Part shown: positions 53,976 to 63,068 of the stretch, piece by piece | Layout: every line of letters starts with the position of its first letter | Numbering within the stretch: the stretch's first letter is position 1 | Source of the DNA: an uncultured Bacteroidales bacterium | Lineage (GTDB): Bacteria > Bacteroidota > Bacteroidia > Bacteroidales > Muribaculaceae | Assembly (NCBI GenBank): GCA_902768435.1 | Contig: CACXLJ010000009.1 | Span: 1 to 64,000, forward strand | Direction of reading: 5' to 3' | Length of the DNA: 64,000 nucleotides | The notes under the pieces: generated by a model | The model's input: only the letters and a program-made list of their open reading frames with translations | Databases searched by the model: none | Told to the model about the DNA's origin: nothing | Translations under genes and position numbers: made by a program

Positions 53976-54009
53976 TTAAAAAGGGGTGCCTTGGGGTCAA
54001 GGCGCCCCT
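53976..54009 (-). terminator. Rho-independent terminator between the two calycin genes
   Basis: On the minus strand AGGGGCGCCTTG pairs with CAAGGCACCCCT around ACCC, then TTTTTAATTTTT. It would stop or attenuate transcription before the smaller calycin gene. Confidence 0.75.
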
Positions 54010-54038
54010 GGTTTATGAATAAAATTGATTAATTACAA

Positions 54039-55571
54039 TTAGTTGTTCATGATGATGTCGATCAGGGCAGTGATGTCGCGCACATCAATATCGCCGTCGG
54101 CATTCACATCGGCCAATGGGCTATCGATCGAGTTCATGATGATGTCGATCAGGGCAGTGATATCGCGCACATCAACTTCACCGTCGTTATTAACATCGCC
54201 AGGAATCAAAGTGCTGGGAACCTCGTAGTTGATGACATAGGCATTGGCTGTCATCAGGTCGCCCGAAGTGGCGATGGCCACCACGCGGTAACCGTTCTCG
54301 GTCTCCTCGACATTCACAGCCTGCACAGCGCTCTTGCCATCGACCGTAAGGTTGTAATCGCCGGCTACGGGTGCAGCCTCGTTCTCCCAAGTGAAGTTGT
54401 ACTCATGAGTATTGGCATCAAAGCCCTCGATGGTAGCGCCCTGGCAGGTGAAATCGGTGACATTGGCATGATAGACGAGTTCCAAGTCGTCGATCCACAC
54501 CTTGTCGCCGCTGGCGCCTCCACCAGGAGTGGAATTGGTCGAGAATGTGACAAGAATGGCCTGGGCGGCTGCGTTATTAGATGCATAAGAAGCATAGTCG
54601 AAGGGGATGTTGAGCAAGCGCCAGTCGCCTCTTTCAACCTGTTTGTCCTGTGCCTTGGCAGCCACATTGGTGTAGGTCTTGTCCTCAGGATCCTGATAAT
54701 AAGTGCCGTCGAAAGCGATGGCGCTCACATTGGCATACTGGCCTGATGCCTGGCTGCACTTGAGCCACAGCTGAATGGCATCGGGAGCGGCATAGAGGGC
54801 GGTATAGAATGGGTCACCATTACTGTCGGTTCTTGTCGATGATTTATCCATCTCGCTATGGTTGTCGGGGCTTGAAGCACTCATGTTGCCAGCCTTCAGC
54901 AAACCGTTAGTCATGGTGCCGTTATTGGTGATGCCCCAAACATCGCCGGCGGTAATCACAGCACTCTTTGTGCCATTGGTTCCAGGACGAACATCGGTGG
55001 AACTCCCAAGCTTGCCTTGGGCCATGCCTGCAAAAGTTCCAATGGCCGACTTGAAGCCGTGCCAGTGATCGGGCTCGCCAGACGAAGCTGCCCAGCCCTC
55101 GAAGTCGCTGTTGGGAATCTGGAAGTGGTCGCCCACATTATTGAACTGAGCAGCCACAGCTTCCTGCAGTTGCATATCTAAATCGATGGCCACATAGCCG
55201 TCTTGAATGCGACCCACCACCTTCACGGGCACAGCGCCCAGTTGAGGACCAATCCAGGTGCTCACACCGGCTGCGTCGCCAGCAGCGATGTTCACATTGG
55301 CGCTTGCATAAAACATTGTTGTCACACCGGCATTGAATGCAGCGATGCCATCAACGGCAATGTTGCCAATGTTCTTGGTAGTACTACCCACTTTATACAC
55401 AAAGTTCTTGAGCAGCAGGTTGTATTTGCCCGAGTTGGGGTCGAGCGTGATTGTAGCGTTTTGCTGCTCAGTCGTTCCGTTCACCGTAACTTTCAAATTT
55501 CCTGTGTAGTCAGTTGCCATCGAGGCAAGTGCACACATAGCAACGGTTGCTAAAAGAAAAATTTTTTTCAT
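54039..55571 (-). CDS. Secreted calycin-like plus PCMD protein with dockerin-like tail
   Basis: A 510-residue exported protein. Signal peptide (ending ASMAT); calycin-like barrel (about 20-145, YTGNLKVTVNGTTEQQNATI); PCMD (putative carbohydrate metabolism, PF13201-like) beta-sandwich (about 150-365: FQIPNSDFEGWAASSGEPDH, WGITNNGTMTNGLLKAGNMS, VWIDDLELVYH); a small Ig-like piece (about 370-445); then two dockerin-like repeats of the DVRDITALID class. It is third in a four-gene group with a PCMD lipoprotein and a beta-barrel protein upstream, suggesting a surface glycan-binding complex. Confidence 0.85.
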   Translation of the reverse strand: MKKIFLLATVAMCALASMATDYTGNLKVTVNGTTEQQNATITLDPNSGKYNLLLKNFVYKVGSTTKNIGNIAVDGIAAFNAGVTTMFYASANVNIAAGDAAGVSTWIGPQLGAVPVKVVGRIQDGYVAIDLDMQLQEAVAAQFNNVGDHFQIPNSDFEGWAASSGEPDHWHGFKSAIGTFAGMAQGKLGSSTDVRPGTNGTKSAVITAGDVWGITNNGTMTNGLLKAGNMSASSPDNHSEMDKSSTRTDSNGDPFYTALYAAPDAIQLWLKCSQASGQYANVSAIAFDGTYYQDPEDKTYTNVAAKAQDKQVERGDWRLLNIPFDYASYASNNAAAQAILVTFSTNSTPGGGASGDKVWIDDLELVYHANVTDFTCQGATIEGFDANTHEYNFTWENEAAPVAGDYNLTVDGKSAVQAVNVEETENGYRVVAIATSGDLMTANAYVINYEVPSTLIPGDVNNDGEVDVRDITALIDIIMNSIDSPLADVNADGDIDVRDITALIDIIMNN

Positions 55572-55608
55572 TTCTAAATATTTTTGAATAATTAATATAA
55601 CCTTTATT

Positions 55609-56382
55609 TTATCTGATTCGATAGGAAACGCCCACCGTACCGTAGATGGGGAAAAGTGTTTGCTCCACAGTGTGGAAGTCGCTCTGGTGAATGCCGCTCA
55701 AGCCCCAGCTCAAGTCGGCAAAGGCGCCAAAACGCTTGGTCACATGCCAGTCGACGCCCAGGTCGATGCCCCACTGGAAACGACGCAAGTGATCTGAGAA
55801 GTCGTAGTCGCCACGCTCGCCCTCTTTCGAGCCCAATTCCACCTTCTCGCCTGTGGGATTGCCCACGCGCAGATAGCCGTTATAGGCATATCCTTTGAAA
55901 CTGCGGTTGGTGAGGTAGGAAAAATAGGGACCTAACTTGAACTGCACCTTATTCGACACATTAAAGGTGGCTTGCAGCGGCAAGGTGAACATCCATGCTG
56001 TGACATCGGTAGTCACGCCGCCTGTGAACTGGCCATCGAGGGTCTGTCCGCCACGCGTGATTTCCATGTGATAATTCTTCACCGTGGCATCGATGCTCAT
56101 GCCCTTGTTCTCGAAGTGGATGCCTGTCATGAATCCCCAGCGTTCGTCAAACTGGCGATGGGCATCAAGGCCCAGCATGAGGTTGGGGGTCAACGAGAAC
56201 TTGTTGAGTTTCCTGATGGTGGCGGGCATGCCAATGGGGGCCGTGCCGCCAATTCCATAACCAAGGTGCACATCAACTCGCCAGGGTTTCAGGAAACCCA
56301 GCACGCTTTTCAGTAACGGCTCGGCCTGAATGGCGGTGGCCGTCATGACGAGCGAAAGTATGATTATTGATAGTCTTTTCAT
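55609..56382 (-). CDS. Outer-membrane beta-barrel protein (OMP_b-brl-like)
   Basis: A 257-residue exported protein; signal peptide ending IQAE (residue about 21). Strands typical of eight- to ten-stranded barrels: RVDVHLGYGIGGTAPIG, FSLTPNLMLGLDAHR, WGFMTGIHFENKGMSI, WMFTLPLQATFNVS, QFKLGPYFSYLTN, WGIDLGVDWHVTKRFGAFAD, YGTVGVSYRIR at the C-terminus. ATG 56382 lies 4 nt after the PCMD lipoprotein stop; a much longer in-frame extension overlaps that gene and is not coding. Likely the membrane component of the operon. Confidence 0.85.
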   Translation of the reverse strand: MKRLSIIILSLVMTATAIQAEPLLKSVLGFLKPWRVDVHLGYGIGGTAPIGMPATIRKLNKFSLTPNLMLGLDAHRQFDERWGFMTGIHFENKGMSIDATVKNYHMEITRGGQTLDGQFTGGVTTDVTAWMFTLPLQATFNVSNKVQFKLGPYFSYLTNRSFKGYAYNGYLRVGNPTGEKVELGSKEGERGDYDFSDHLRRFQWGIDLGVDWHVTKRFGAFADLSWGLSGIHQSDFHTVEQTLFPIYGTVGVSYRIR

Positions 56383-56386
56383 GTTG

Positions 56387-57529
56387 TTACTCCTCTCTTG
56401 TGCAAATAAGTCTAACTTTATCGACACACAGTTCGCTGCCCACAGCTCCCTGGAAGATGGCGCCATCGATGCTCGACGAGAACACGATGGTGAGGCTGTA
56501 GCCGCGATTCTCAAGCACAGCAGGATCAATCTCTTTGCTGTAGTTGAACTCAATATCAAAATAGGTCCACTCGCTGGTCACCTGCATCGGGTTCACGCTG
56601 GCCAAGGCCACAATGTTGGAATTGGTCTTCACATCGTCGCCATAGAGCGTCACAGGATTGCCGGCTGCATCGTGGTTGCGGTAGAACACGGCATAGATAT
56701 CGCCGCTGTCGGTCTTGCCTGCCACAGCGTTACCCTTCAGGTCAATGTAGGTCGCTCCTGGTTTATACTTGTAGTAACCGGTGAGTTTGGCTGGTTTTTG
56801 GGCAAACGGAATGCCGAAGTGGGTTGCCTTCATGGCGTCGAGCAGTGCGTTCTGCACATCAAAGGAGCCCAAGAAGAAGTTACCCGCAGCAATGCGCTTG
56901 TTGACCATGACGCCAAATGGGCCTGTGTCGCGGGTGGTGAGTTTCACTGCCGAGCCGTCGTAACCGTTCGTGATGGGAACCGAAGGATATTCATCGGGTT
57001 GAGCGTTGCTCATGCTGATCTTGAAACCTCCGTTGCCATTGGCCCAGTCGTTGCCCAGTGTGCCATCGGGCAACAGATTGTGCCACACATAGAATTTGTG
57101 GTAGGTGGGGTCGAGCTCATAGTGCTCGAAGTCAAACTTCATCGTGTCGGCCACAGTTACCATGGTGGGAACGAGCGACACCACATAGCGGCGGTGCCAG
57201 TTGCCGTCTTCCGAGGTCACCACATAGGTGGCTTTTCCCTTTTTCACATCCCCGTCGATGCATTCGATAGTTGCGCCAGGGGTTAGCTTAAATTCAGGTG
57301 TAACTGTCTCTATAGGAGCGTTATAGCGAACATTCACCTTCACGAGGGTATCGGTATATAACACATGCTGCAGGGTGTCGCTCAGGTTGAAGAAGACCTT
57401 GTCGGCTTCAGTGCTGTGAAATATTACCTGTTCTATATCGCACTCGGCGTTGAGCGGCTCGTCCTTGAAGCACGAGGTCATCATTATGGGCAGGGCTAAC
57501 GCCAAGAGTCCAAAAATCGTCTTTTTCAT
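56387..57529 (-). CDS. PCMD-domain lipoprotein
   Basis: A 380-residue surface or periplasmic lipoprotein: lipobox MMTSC (Cys20). An N-terminal Ig-like domain (about 25-120, FNLSDTLQHVLYTDTLVKVN) is followed by a PCMD domain (about 125-375: FDFEHYELDPTYHKFYVWHN, GGFKISMSNA, YPSVPITNGYDGSAVKLTTR, FFLGSFDVQNA, WTYFDIEFNYSKEID). It is the first gene of a four-gene unit transcribed leftwards. PCMD proteins occur at polysaccharide- or glycoprotein-use loci, but there are no SusCD genes or enzymes here. Confidence 0.87.
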   Translation of the reverse strand: MKKTIFGLLALALPIMMTSCFKDEPLNAECDIEQVIFHSTEADKVFFNLSDTLQHVLYTDTLVKVNVRYNAPIETVTPEFKLTPGATIECIDGDVKKGKATYVVTSEDGNWHRRYVVSLVPTMVTVADTMKFDFEHYELDPTYHKFYVWHNLLPDGTLGNDWANGNGGFKISMSNAQPDEYPSVPITNGYDGSAVKLTTRDTGPFGVMVNKRIAAGNFFLGSFDVQNALLDAMKATHFGIPFAQKPAKLTGYYKYKPGATYIDLKGNAVAGKTDSGDIYAVFYRNHDAAGNPVTLYGDDVKTNSNIVALASVNPMQVTSEWTYFDIEFNYSKEIDPAVLENRGYSLTIVFSSSIDGAIFQGAVGSELCVDKVRLICTREE

Positions 57530-57648
57530 TAATCTAATTCTAATGATGTCAAACACTTAAAAGCAGCATTCGACGCTTCCAAATAGTTTTCAAGGTGCAA
57601 AGTTATCACTTTTTTTTGTTTTCCCTTTATTTTTAGAGAGAAATCCTC

Positions 57649-57656
57649 TACCTTTG
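57649..57656 (+). promoter_or_regulatory. -7 box for the CapD-type gene
   Basis: TACCTTTG, 61 nt before the GTG start at 57717; the surrounding CTCTACCTTTGCACC is nearly identical to the pyrB promoter at 22588. Confidence 0.55.
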
Positions 57657-57716
57657 CACCGAAATTCTACGCATAACTTTAGTTTCTGTTTATATAAAAC
57701 ACAAAATTTTTGAACC

Positions 57717-59717
57717 GTGAACGAAATTATTGACCGACTGTTTCAATTCAAGTGGTTCAGGACTTTTAAGTTAAAAACTGCCCCACGATGGCTCGTGCTT
57801 GTGTGCGACCTCATCATAGTTGCCTTTGCTTTTGCCTTGATAGCACTCTCTGACGCAAGCGATGTGGATGTGGCACGCACCCCCACCACGCTCATGCGCA
57901 ATCTGGCCATTTTTGTGGGTGTCTATCTCGCTTCATCCTATGCATTAAAGAGTTACACCAGCATCATACGCCTCTCTGTTATTGAAGACCTCTACAGGGT
58001 GTTTCTGGTGGTGATATGCTCCACCATTTTGCTCATCATCATCAATGTGGCATGCCTGTCGCTGGGCGGCGAGGAACTGTACCGGTTCTGGAGCATACTG
58101 ATTGTGGGGGCCATATCGTTTGCGTTCCTGGTCATGGAGCGCCTGCTCATCAAGCACATCTATGCCCGCATGACGCAGGCACAGAGCACCAAGCGCCGCG
58201 TGCTGGTGCTGGGCACTTCGCTCAACTCGCTCATCCTTGCCAACGCACTCAAGAGCGAGGTGAACGGCATGTACGAGCCCATAGGCCTGCTGAGCATCAA
58301 AGAAGGCAAGGAAAACAGCACGCTCAACGGATTCACCGTCTACAAGTTCGATCCCGATACAATCACCAACCTGTTCATGGAGCACGGCATTCATGCGCTC
58401 ATCTTCGATGCATCTAACATCAAGCTCATGCGCAACGGCTTTGCCGACCACTTCATCAAGAACAACCTGGCACTGCTCTCGATCAACAAGGTCGAGGAGT
58501 ATGAAGGCGAGGACCAGAAAGACAGCGACAGCATCTCGACCCACATCAAAGAGGTGCAAATCGAGGACCTGCTGGGACGCGACCAAATCCAGCTCAACAA
58601 CACGCTGGTGCGCAGTTTCATCAAAGACTCGGTTGTGCTCATCACCGGCGCCTGCGGCTCAATAGGCAGCGAAATCGTCAGGCAGGTGGCATCGTACAAG
58701 GCCAAGCAGATTGTGCTCATCGACCAGGCCGAAAGCCCCATGCACGACCTGGCGCTCGAACTCAAGGAGCAATTTCCCAATGCCAATTTCGTGACATACA
58801 TGGGCGATGTGCAGAACAAAGACCGCATGGAAATCGCCTTCGACATGTATCACCCCGACTATGTGTTCCACGCCGCGGCCTACAAGCATGTGCCCATGAT
58901 GGAAATCAACCCCACCGAGGGCGTGCTCACCAATGTGATGGGAACCAAAAACATGGCCGACCTGGCACTGAAATACAAGACCCGCAAGTTCGTCATGGTA
59001 TCGACCGACAAGGCCGTGAACCCCACCAATGTGATGGGATGCACCAAGCGACTTGCCGAAATCTACACACAGTCGCTCTTCTTCGAGGCCAAGGGCAAAG
59101 GTGCCACCACACAGTTCATCACCACGCGTTTTGGCAATGTGCTGGGCAGCAACGGTTCGGTGATTCCCATCTTCCGCAAGCAAATCGAGAAAGGCGGCCC
59201 TGTGACCATCACCCACCGCGACATCATACGCTACTTCATGACCATCCCCGAAGCATGCTCGCTCGTGCTCGAGGCAGGCTGCATGGGACATGGCGGTGAA
59301 ATCTACATCTTCGACATGGGTGAACCTGTAAAAATCTACGATCTGGCTACGCGCATGATTTCGCTTGCCGGACTGCGTCCTAACATCGACATCAAAATCA
59401 CCGAAATAGGACTCCGACCTGGCGAAAAGCTCTATGAGGAGCTGCTCAACGACAAGGAGAAGACTATACCCACCGAAAACGAGAAAATCATGATTGCCAA
59501 GGTGCGCACCTACGACTACAACGATGTGTGCAACCACATCGACGGTATCATCTACTATGCCACCAAGAACAAAATTCACGACATGGTGCTCGCCATGAAG
59601 GAGTTTGTGCCCGAGTACAAGAGCAATCACTCTGAGTTTGAGGAAATCGACAAGGAAATTAAACAACAACAGCAACAGGAAACTACAACTCCTGAAACTG
59701 AAGTGTATTATTCATAA
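57717..59717 (+). CDS. Membrane nucleotide-sugar dehydratase, CapD/FlaA1/WbpM family
   Basis: A 666-residue inner-membrane enzyme. Four TM helices (about 20-150) precede a CoA-binding-like domain (about 155-285) and a long SDR domain. The NAD loop is TGACGSIGSEIVRQ (about 309), the active-site stretch is VSTDKAVNPTNVMGCTKRLAE (about 427-447), and RFGNVLGSNGSVIPIF follows. Family members are UDP-GlcNAc 4,6-dehydratases supplying deoxy-aminosugars for capsule, O-antigen or glycoprotein glycans. The reading frame has no ATG before the first helix; GTG at 57717 is the most plausible start. The Gln/Glu/Thr-rich tail is unusual. Neighbour genes are not a polysaccharide cluster. Confidence 0.92.
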   Translation: MNEIIDRLFQFKWFRTFKLKTAPRWLVLVCDLIIVAFAFALIALSDASDVDVARTPTTLMRNLAIFVGVYLASSYALKSYTSIIRLSVIEDLYRVFLVVICSTILLIIINVACLSLGGEELYRFWSILIVGAISFAFLVMERLLIKHIYARMTQAQSTKRRVLVLGTSLNSLILANALKSEVNGMYEPIGLLSIKEGKENSTLNGFTVYKFDPDTITNLFMEHGIHALIFDASNIKLMRNGFADHFIKNNLALLSINKVEEYEGEDQKDSDSISTHIKEVQIEDLLGRDQIQLNNTLVRSFIKDSVVLITGACGSIGSEIVRQVASYKAKQIVLIDQAESPMHDLALELKEQFPNANFVTYMGDVQNKDRMEIAFDMYHPDYVFHAAAYKHVPMMEINPTEGVLTNVMGTKNMADLALKYKTRKFVMVSTDKAVNPTNVMGCTKRLAEIYTQSLFFEAKGKGATTQFITTRFGNVLGSNGSVIPIFRKQIEKGGPVTITHRDIIRYFMTIPEACSLVLEAGCMGHGGEIYIFDMGEPVKIYDLATRMISLAGLRPNIDIKITEIGLRPGEKLYEELLNDKEKTIPTENEKIMIAKVRTYDYNDVCNHIDGIIYYATKNKIHDMVLAMKEFVPEYKSNHSEFEEIDKEIKQQQQQETTTPETEVYYS

Positions 59718-59812
59718 AAAAAGGATATTTAGACATGCCCCACTCTCACACGCTTCACCACGAATGCAACAAGTTTGTGTCATGGTGACCAAAAGGGGCA
59801 ACTCATAGCAAT

Positions 59813-60688
59813 ATGTGGATTGCGTTTGCGCTGATATCGGCCGTATGCCTCGGCTTCTACGACGTGGTTAAGAAAGTGGCGTTGAACGGGAACAATGTGT
59901 TTACGGTTCTCTTCCTCAACACGCTCTTCTGCACCCTTTTCATGTCGCCAGCACTCGTCGCAACCCTCACCGACATGGGCAGCAACTTTGTCAAACCCGA
60001 AAATCACCTGCTCATCTTCATCAAGGCAGTCATCGTCACCTCGTCGTGGCTGCTCGGCTACTTCGCCATCAAGCATCTGCCACTCACAATACAGAGTTCG
60101 ATCAACGCCTTCAGGCCCGTGCTGGTGCTGGTGGGCGCCATGATCATCTTTGGCGAACAGCTCAACACACTGCAATGGATAGGTATCATCCTGGGCTTCA
60201 TCTCCCTGCTGTGGGTGGGCTTCATTGGCAAGCGCGAAGGCTTCTCGCTGCGCCACAACAAGTGGATTTGGGCGGGGTTGCTCTCGGTGGGACTGTGGGC
60301 CATCAGCGGACTCTATGACAAGTATCTCATGACGCGCTTCAAGCCCATCAATGTCGAGGCATGGTACTCATTCTATCAACTCGTTATCATGTCGTTTGTC
60401 ATGGCTTGCATCCACAAGTTTGCCAAGCGGCGCTCCCCATTCCAGTGGCGCTGGTCAATTCTCATGATTTCGGTGTTCATCTGCATTGCCGACCTCACCT
60501 ATTTCTTTGCGCTGGCCGAGCCCGGCTCGCTCGTTTCCATCGCCTCGATGGTGCGCCGTGGCAGCGCGCTGGTAGCCTTCTTCTACGGCATCTTCATCCT
60601 GCACGAGAGAGATGTCAAACTCAAAATCATCGACCAGTGCATCCTCATCTTGGGCGTCTTCTTCCTTGTCCTGGGTAGCCTTAGTTAA
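59813..60688 (+). CDS. EamA-family (DMT superfamily) transporter
   Basis: A 291-residue, ten-helix inner-membrane protein with the two EamA repeats, each about 140 residues (WIAFALISAVCLGFYDVVKK ... SSINAFRPVLVLVGAMIIFGE ... WAGLLSVGLWAISGLYDKYL ... SLVSIASMVRRGSALVAFF). Such transporters move metabolites or nucleotide-sugars. The close position to the CapD gene (95 nt after its stop) hints at a shared surface-glycan role, but this is weak. Its 3' end overlaps the phosphodiester glycosidase gene convergently by 8 bp. Confidence 0.88.
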   Translation: MWIAFALISAVCLGFYDVVKKVALNGNNVFTVLFLNTLFCTLFMSPALVATLTDMGSNFVKPENHLLIFIKAVIVTSSWLLGYFAIKHLPLTIQSSINAFRPVLVLVGAMIIFGEQLNTLQWIGIILGFISLLWVGFIGKREGFSLRHNKWIWAGLLSVGLWAISGLYDKYLMTRFKPINVEAWYSFYQLVIMSFVMACIHKFAKRRSPFQWRWSILMISVFICIADLTYFFALAEPGSLVSIASMVRRGSALVAFFYGIFILHERDVKLKIIDQCILILGVFFLVLGSLS

Positions 60689-63068
60689 TCCCCAAAATGA
60701 TGTTGATCAGGGCGCTCACATCGCTCACATTCACGCGCCCGTCTCCATTCACATCGGCGCAGACCTCGTCCATGGGTTCCAGTCCCAGAATCATGTTGAT
60801 AAGAGCACTCACATCGCTCACATTCACACGCCCGTCGCCATTCACATCGCCCGGCATGCCCTCTTCGGGCGGCACGGCGCTGTAAACGGTTTCAAAACCC
60901 AGAAAACGCATTGTGTACTGCTTGCCCACCTCCGATGCATTCATATTAATCTGGATCGAATTAAGCTGGAGAGGATAATTTGCCATATCATCGGCATCAA
61001 TCCACGATGCGATGGGCAGGTCCACAATCATCTCACGGTTGGGCACAATGCTGCCGGGTGTAATGGTCTGGTAACTGATTCCACCGCCATGGGCACGCAG
61101 GCCAAACACCACATTCTTCACCGGGGCCTCGCCCGGATTGAGCCGCACACGCAGCGTGTCGGGCAGGCTCCACAGCCTAAAATACTTGGTAAGTGTGAGT
61201 TTGGGCGCACGGCTGCTGGCTCCCGTATAGGTGTACACAAAACCGTTGCCCATAGCCTGCGCCACGCCGTCCTTGCCACCCGACTGCGTGATGGTCCAGG
61301 TGCTGATGTCCAGGTTAGGGTCGATGGGCATCGCATGAGCAGTGGGTTTCTCAACCGTGACATGCAAGGTGTCCGACAGATTATCGACACTGCCCACCAC
61401 ACAGGTGTGTCCGTCGGCCACTCCCTGCAGCACACCCGTTGCGGCATCGATGCGCACCACACCCTCGTCGGCACTCATCCAGTTCAGTGCAGCAGGGTCG
61501 ATGGGCATTTCCTTGTCGAGCACCGTACCCAGCAACTCCACCGTATAGGTGCGATAAGTGTCGGTTATGATCGAGTCGTTGCGCAGCCTGATGCCGTCGG
61601 TGGGCACAATCACATTGATGGGAATGCTGATGGTGTCGCCCTGGAACACAGCCGAAAGCAAGCCACTCCCCTCGCCGTTGGCAAAGAGCACCGAATCGTT
61701 CTGAACCACGCCGATGTTGTCGGGGCACAACAGCGTCACGCCCTTCACATCGGTATCGACCAGCATGCCATACTGGTTGTAGCCGAAGAACTTGGGCACA
61801 TAGGTGCCATATTTGGGCATCGTGAGGCTCCAGTCGAGAAAGCGAATGCTGGTCACCTCATCGTCGTCGGGACTGCTGCACACAGCAAATATGCCGTTTG
61901 AGTCGGCCCGCTCGCTGCCGTCGCTGGGACGGTTGCGCACCCCAAGCGCACTGGTGTAGAGCGCCGACGAGCCACCGCCATCCACATTCACCGCCATATA
62001 GGCGCCGGCATAGCGCATGAGGTCGCCCAAGGCATCGGTAGTGACACCGTCACTCAACGGCGAACGGCCATCCACCACCATGAAAATCACGGTCTTTCCG
62101 TCTTCACTGTATCCCAGTGCCGTACGCGGATGTACATCGGGGTTGCCGTTGGGACTGGTCTCACCATTGAGCACAATCCAGGGTTGTCCCGAGATGATTT
62201 CACGCGGCTCAATCGAGTTGCCATTAAGCACGGCATTGAGTGTGAGTGTCAAGGTGTCGCCTGCGGCAAGGCTATTGACGAAGTCATAGGTAGTGCCGCG
62301 ACCATGCAGCACAAGTCCCTCTGAGGGCACATCCATATCGCCGGCGGTGCTGGGATTGCCCACCACAACAAGCTGGCATGGCTGCCCAAAGGCAAATGCC
62401 TCGTCGCCGCCCACATAGCGCACCTGCACCTCGGCACAGGTGCCAAACTGGTTGGTTCCCGAGTAATAGGTGGGATTATAAAGGGTTATCTGATTGTTGC
62501 CGGCATCCACATTCACGCCAAAAATCGATGCCGTCGTGCCGTCGGCCTTCACCACGGAGCCGCCAAAATTCACATTGCCCAAGTGCGGCACCTCGTCGGT
62601 ATCGATTGTGAACTGATACTCGCCATCGTTGTTGCGACCACGATACAATACGCCCTCGGCCATGCTCGACGAGATGGGTGTTCCTATCATCGACACGCCT
62701 CGGCTCGTGTAACCGCTCGTCATCCAAAAGTCACCGTTCACGCCCACATAGTAGCGATTGCCCGGGGCGGTTTTTCGACGAGCCATGCCCGACACCGTCT
62801 CGCTGCCAGTCATCCTGTCGGTTCCGCTCACAGCCTTTAAGGTGACCTCGGGACTCGACAAGTCGATTTTTGAATAAAACACCCTGAGGTGCTTGACGCC
62901 ACTCACCAGGAGCAACGAAGTTTGCGTGGTGCCAGGCCCGATGTAGGCATGAAACAGCGTGTCGACCGTATATTCAACACCCCTCAACGAGTAAGTGGCA
63001 GTACCGGCCTGGGCGCAGGTCATCGCAGCCACGAGCATAGCCATTGAAAGCAATCCTCTCGATTTCAT
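60681..63068 (-). CDS. Secreted phosphodiester glycosidase (NAGPA-like) with dockerin-like tail
   Basis: A 795-residue exported protein; signal peptide to about residue 21 (CAQAG). The NAGPA/DUF2233 domain (about 60-400) has RYYVGVNGDFWMTSG, PRTALGYSEDGKTVIFMVVD and the diagnostic NVDGGGSSALYT (about 360) with following VRNRPSDGSERA. These enzymes uncap or cleave phosphodiester-linked GlcNAc. Residues about 405-600 are Ig/Big-like repeats, 600-735 a jelly-roll-type domain, and the last 57 are two dockerin-like repeats. Its ATG overlaps the stop of the upstream homologue by 4 nt (ATGA), so the pair is one operon. Confidence 0.88.
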   Translation of the reverse strand: MKSRGLLSMAMLVAAMTCAQAGTATYSLRGVEYTVDTLFHAYIGPGTTQTSLLLVSGVKHLRVFYSKIDLSSPEVTLKAVSGTDRMTGSETVSGMARRKTAPGNRYYVGVNGDFWMTSGYTSRGVSMIGTPISSSMAEGVLYRGRNNDGEYQFTIDTDEVPHLGNVNFGGSVVKADGTTASIFGVNVDAGNNQITLYNPTYYSGTNQFGTCAEVQVRYVGGDEAFAFGQPCQLVVVGNPSTAGDMDVPSEGLVLHGRGTTYDFVNSLAAGDTLTLTLNAVLNGNSIEPREIISGQPWIVLNGETSPNGNPDVHPRTALGYSEDGKTVIFMVVDGRSPLSDGVTTDALGDLMRYAGAYMAVNVDGGGSSALYTSALGVRNRPSDGSERADSNGIFAVCSSPDDDEVTSIRFLDWSLTMPKYGTYVPKFFGYNQYGMLVDTDVKGVTLLCPDNIGVVQNDSVLFANGEGSGLLSAVFQGDTISIPINVIVPTDGIRLRNDSIITDTYRTYTVELLGTVLDKEMPIDPAALNWMSADEGVVRIDAATGVLQGVADGHTCVVGSVDNLSDTLHVTVEKPTAHAMPIDPNLDISTWTITQSGGKDGVAQAMGNGFVYTYTGASSRAPKLTLTKYFRLWSLPDTLRVRLNPGEAPVKNVVFGLRAHGGGISYQTITPGSIVPNREMIVDLPIASWIDADDMANYPLQLNSIQINMNASEVGKQYTMRFLGFETVYSAVPPEEGMPGDVNGDGRVNVSDVSALINMILGLEPMDEVCADVNGDGRVNVSDVSALINIILGIN

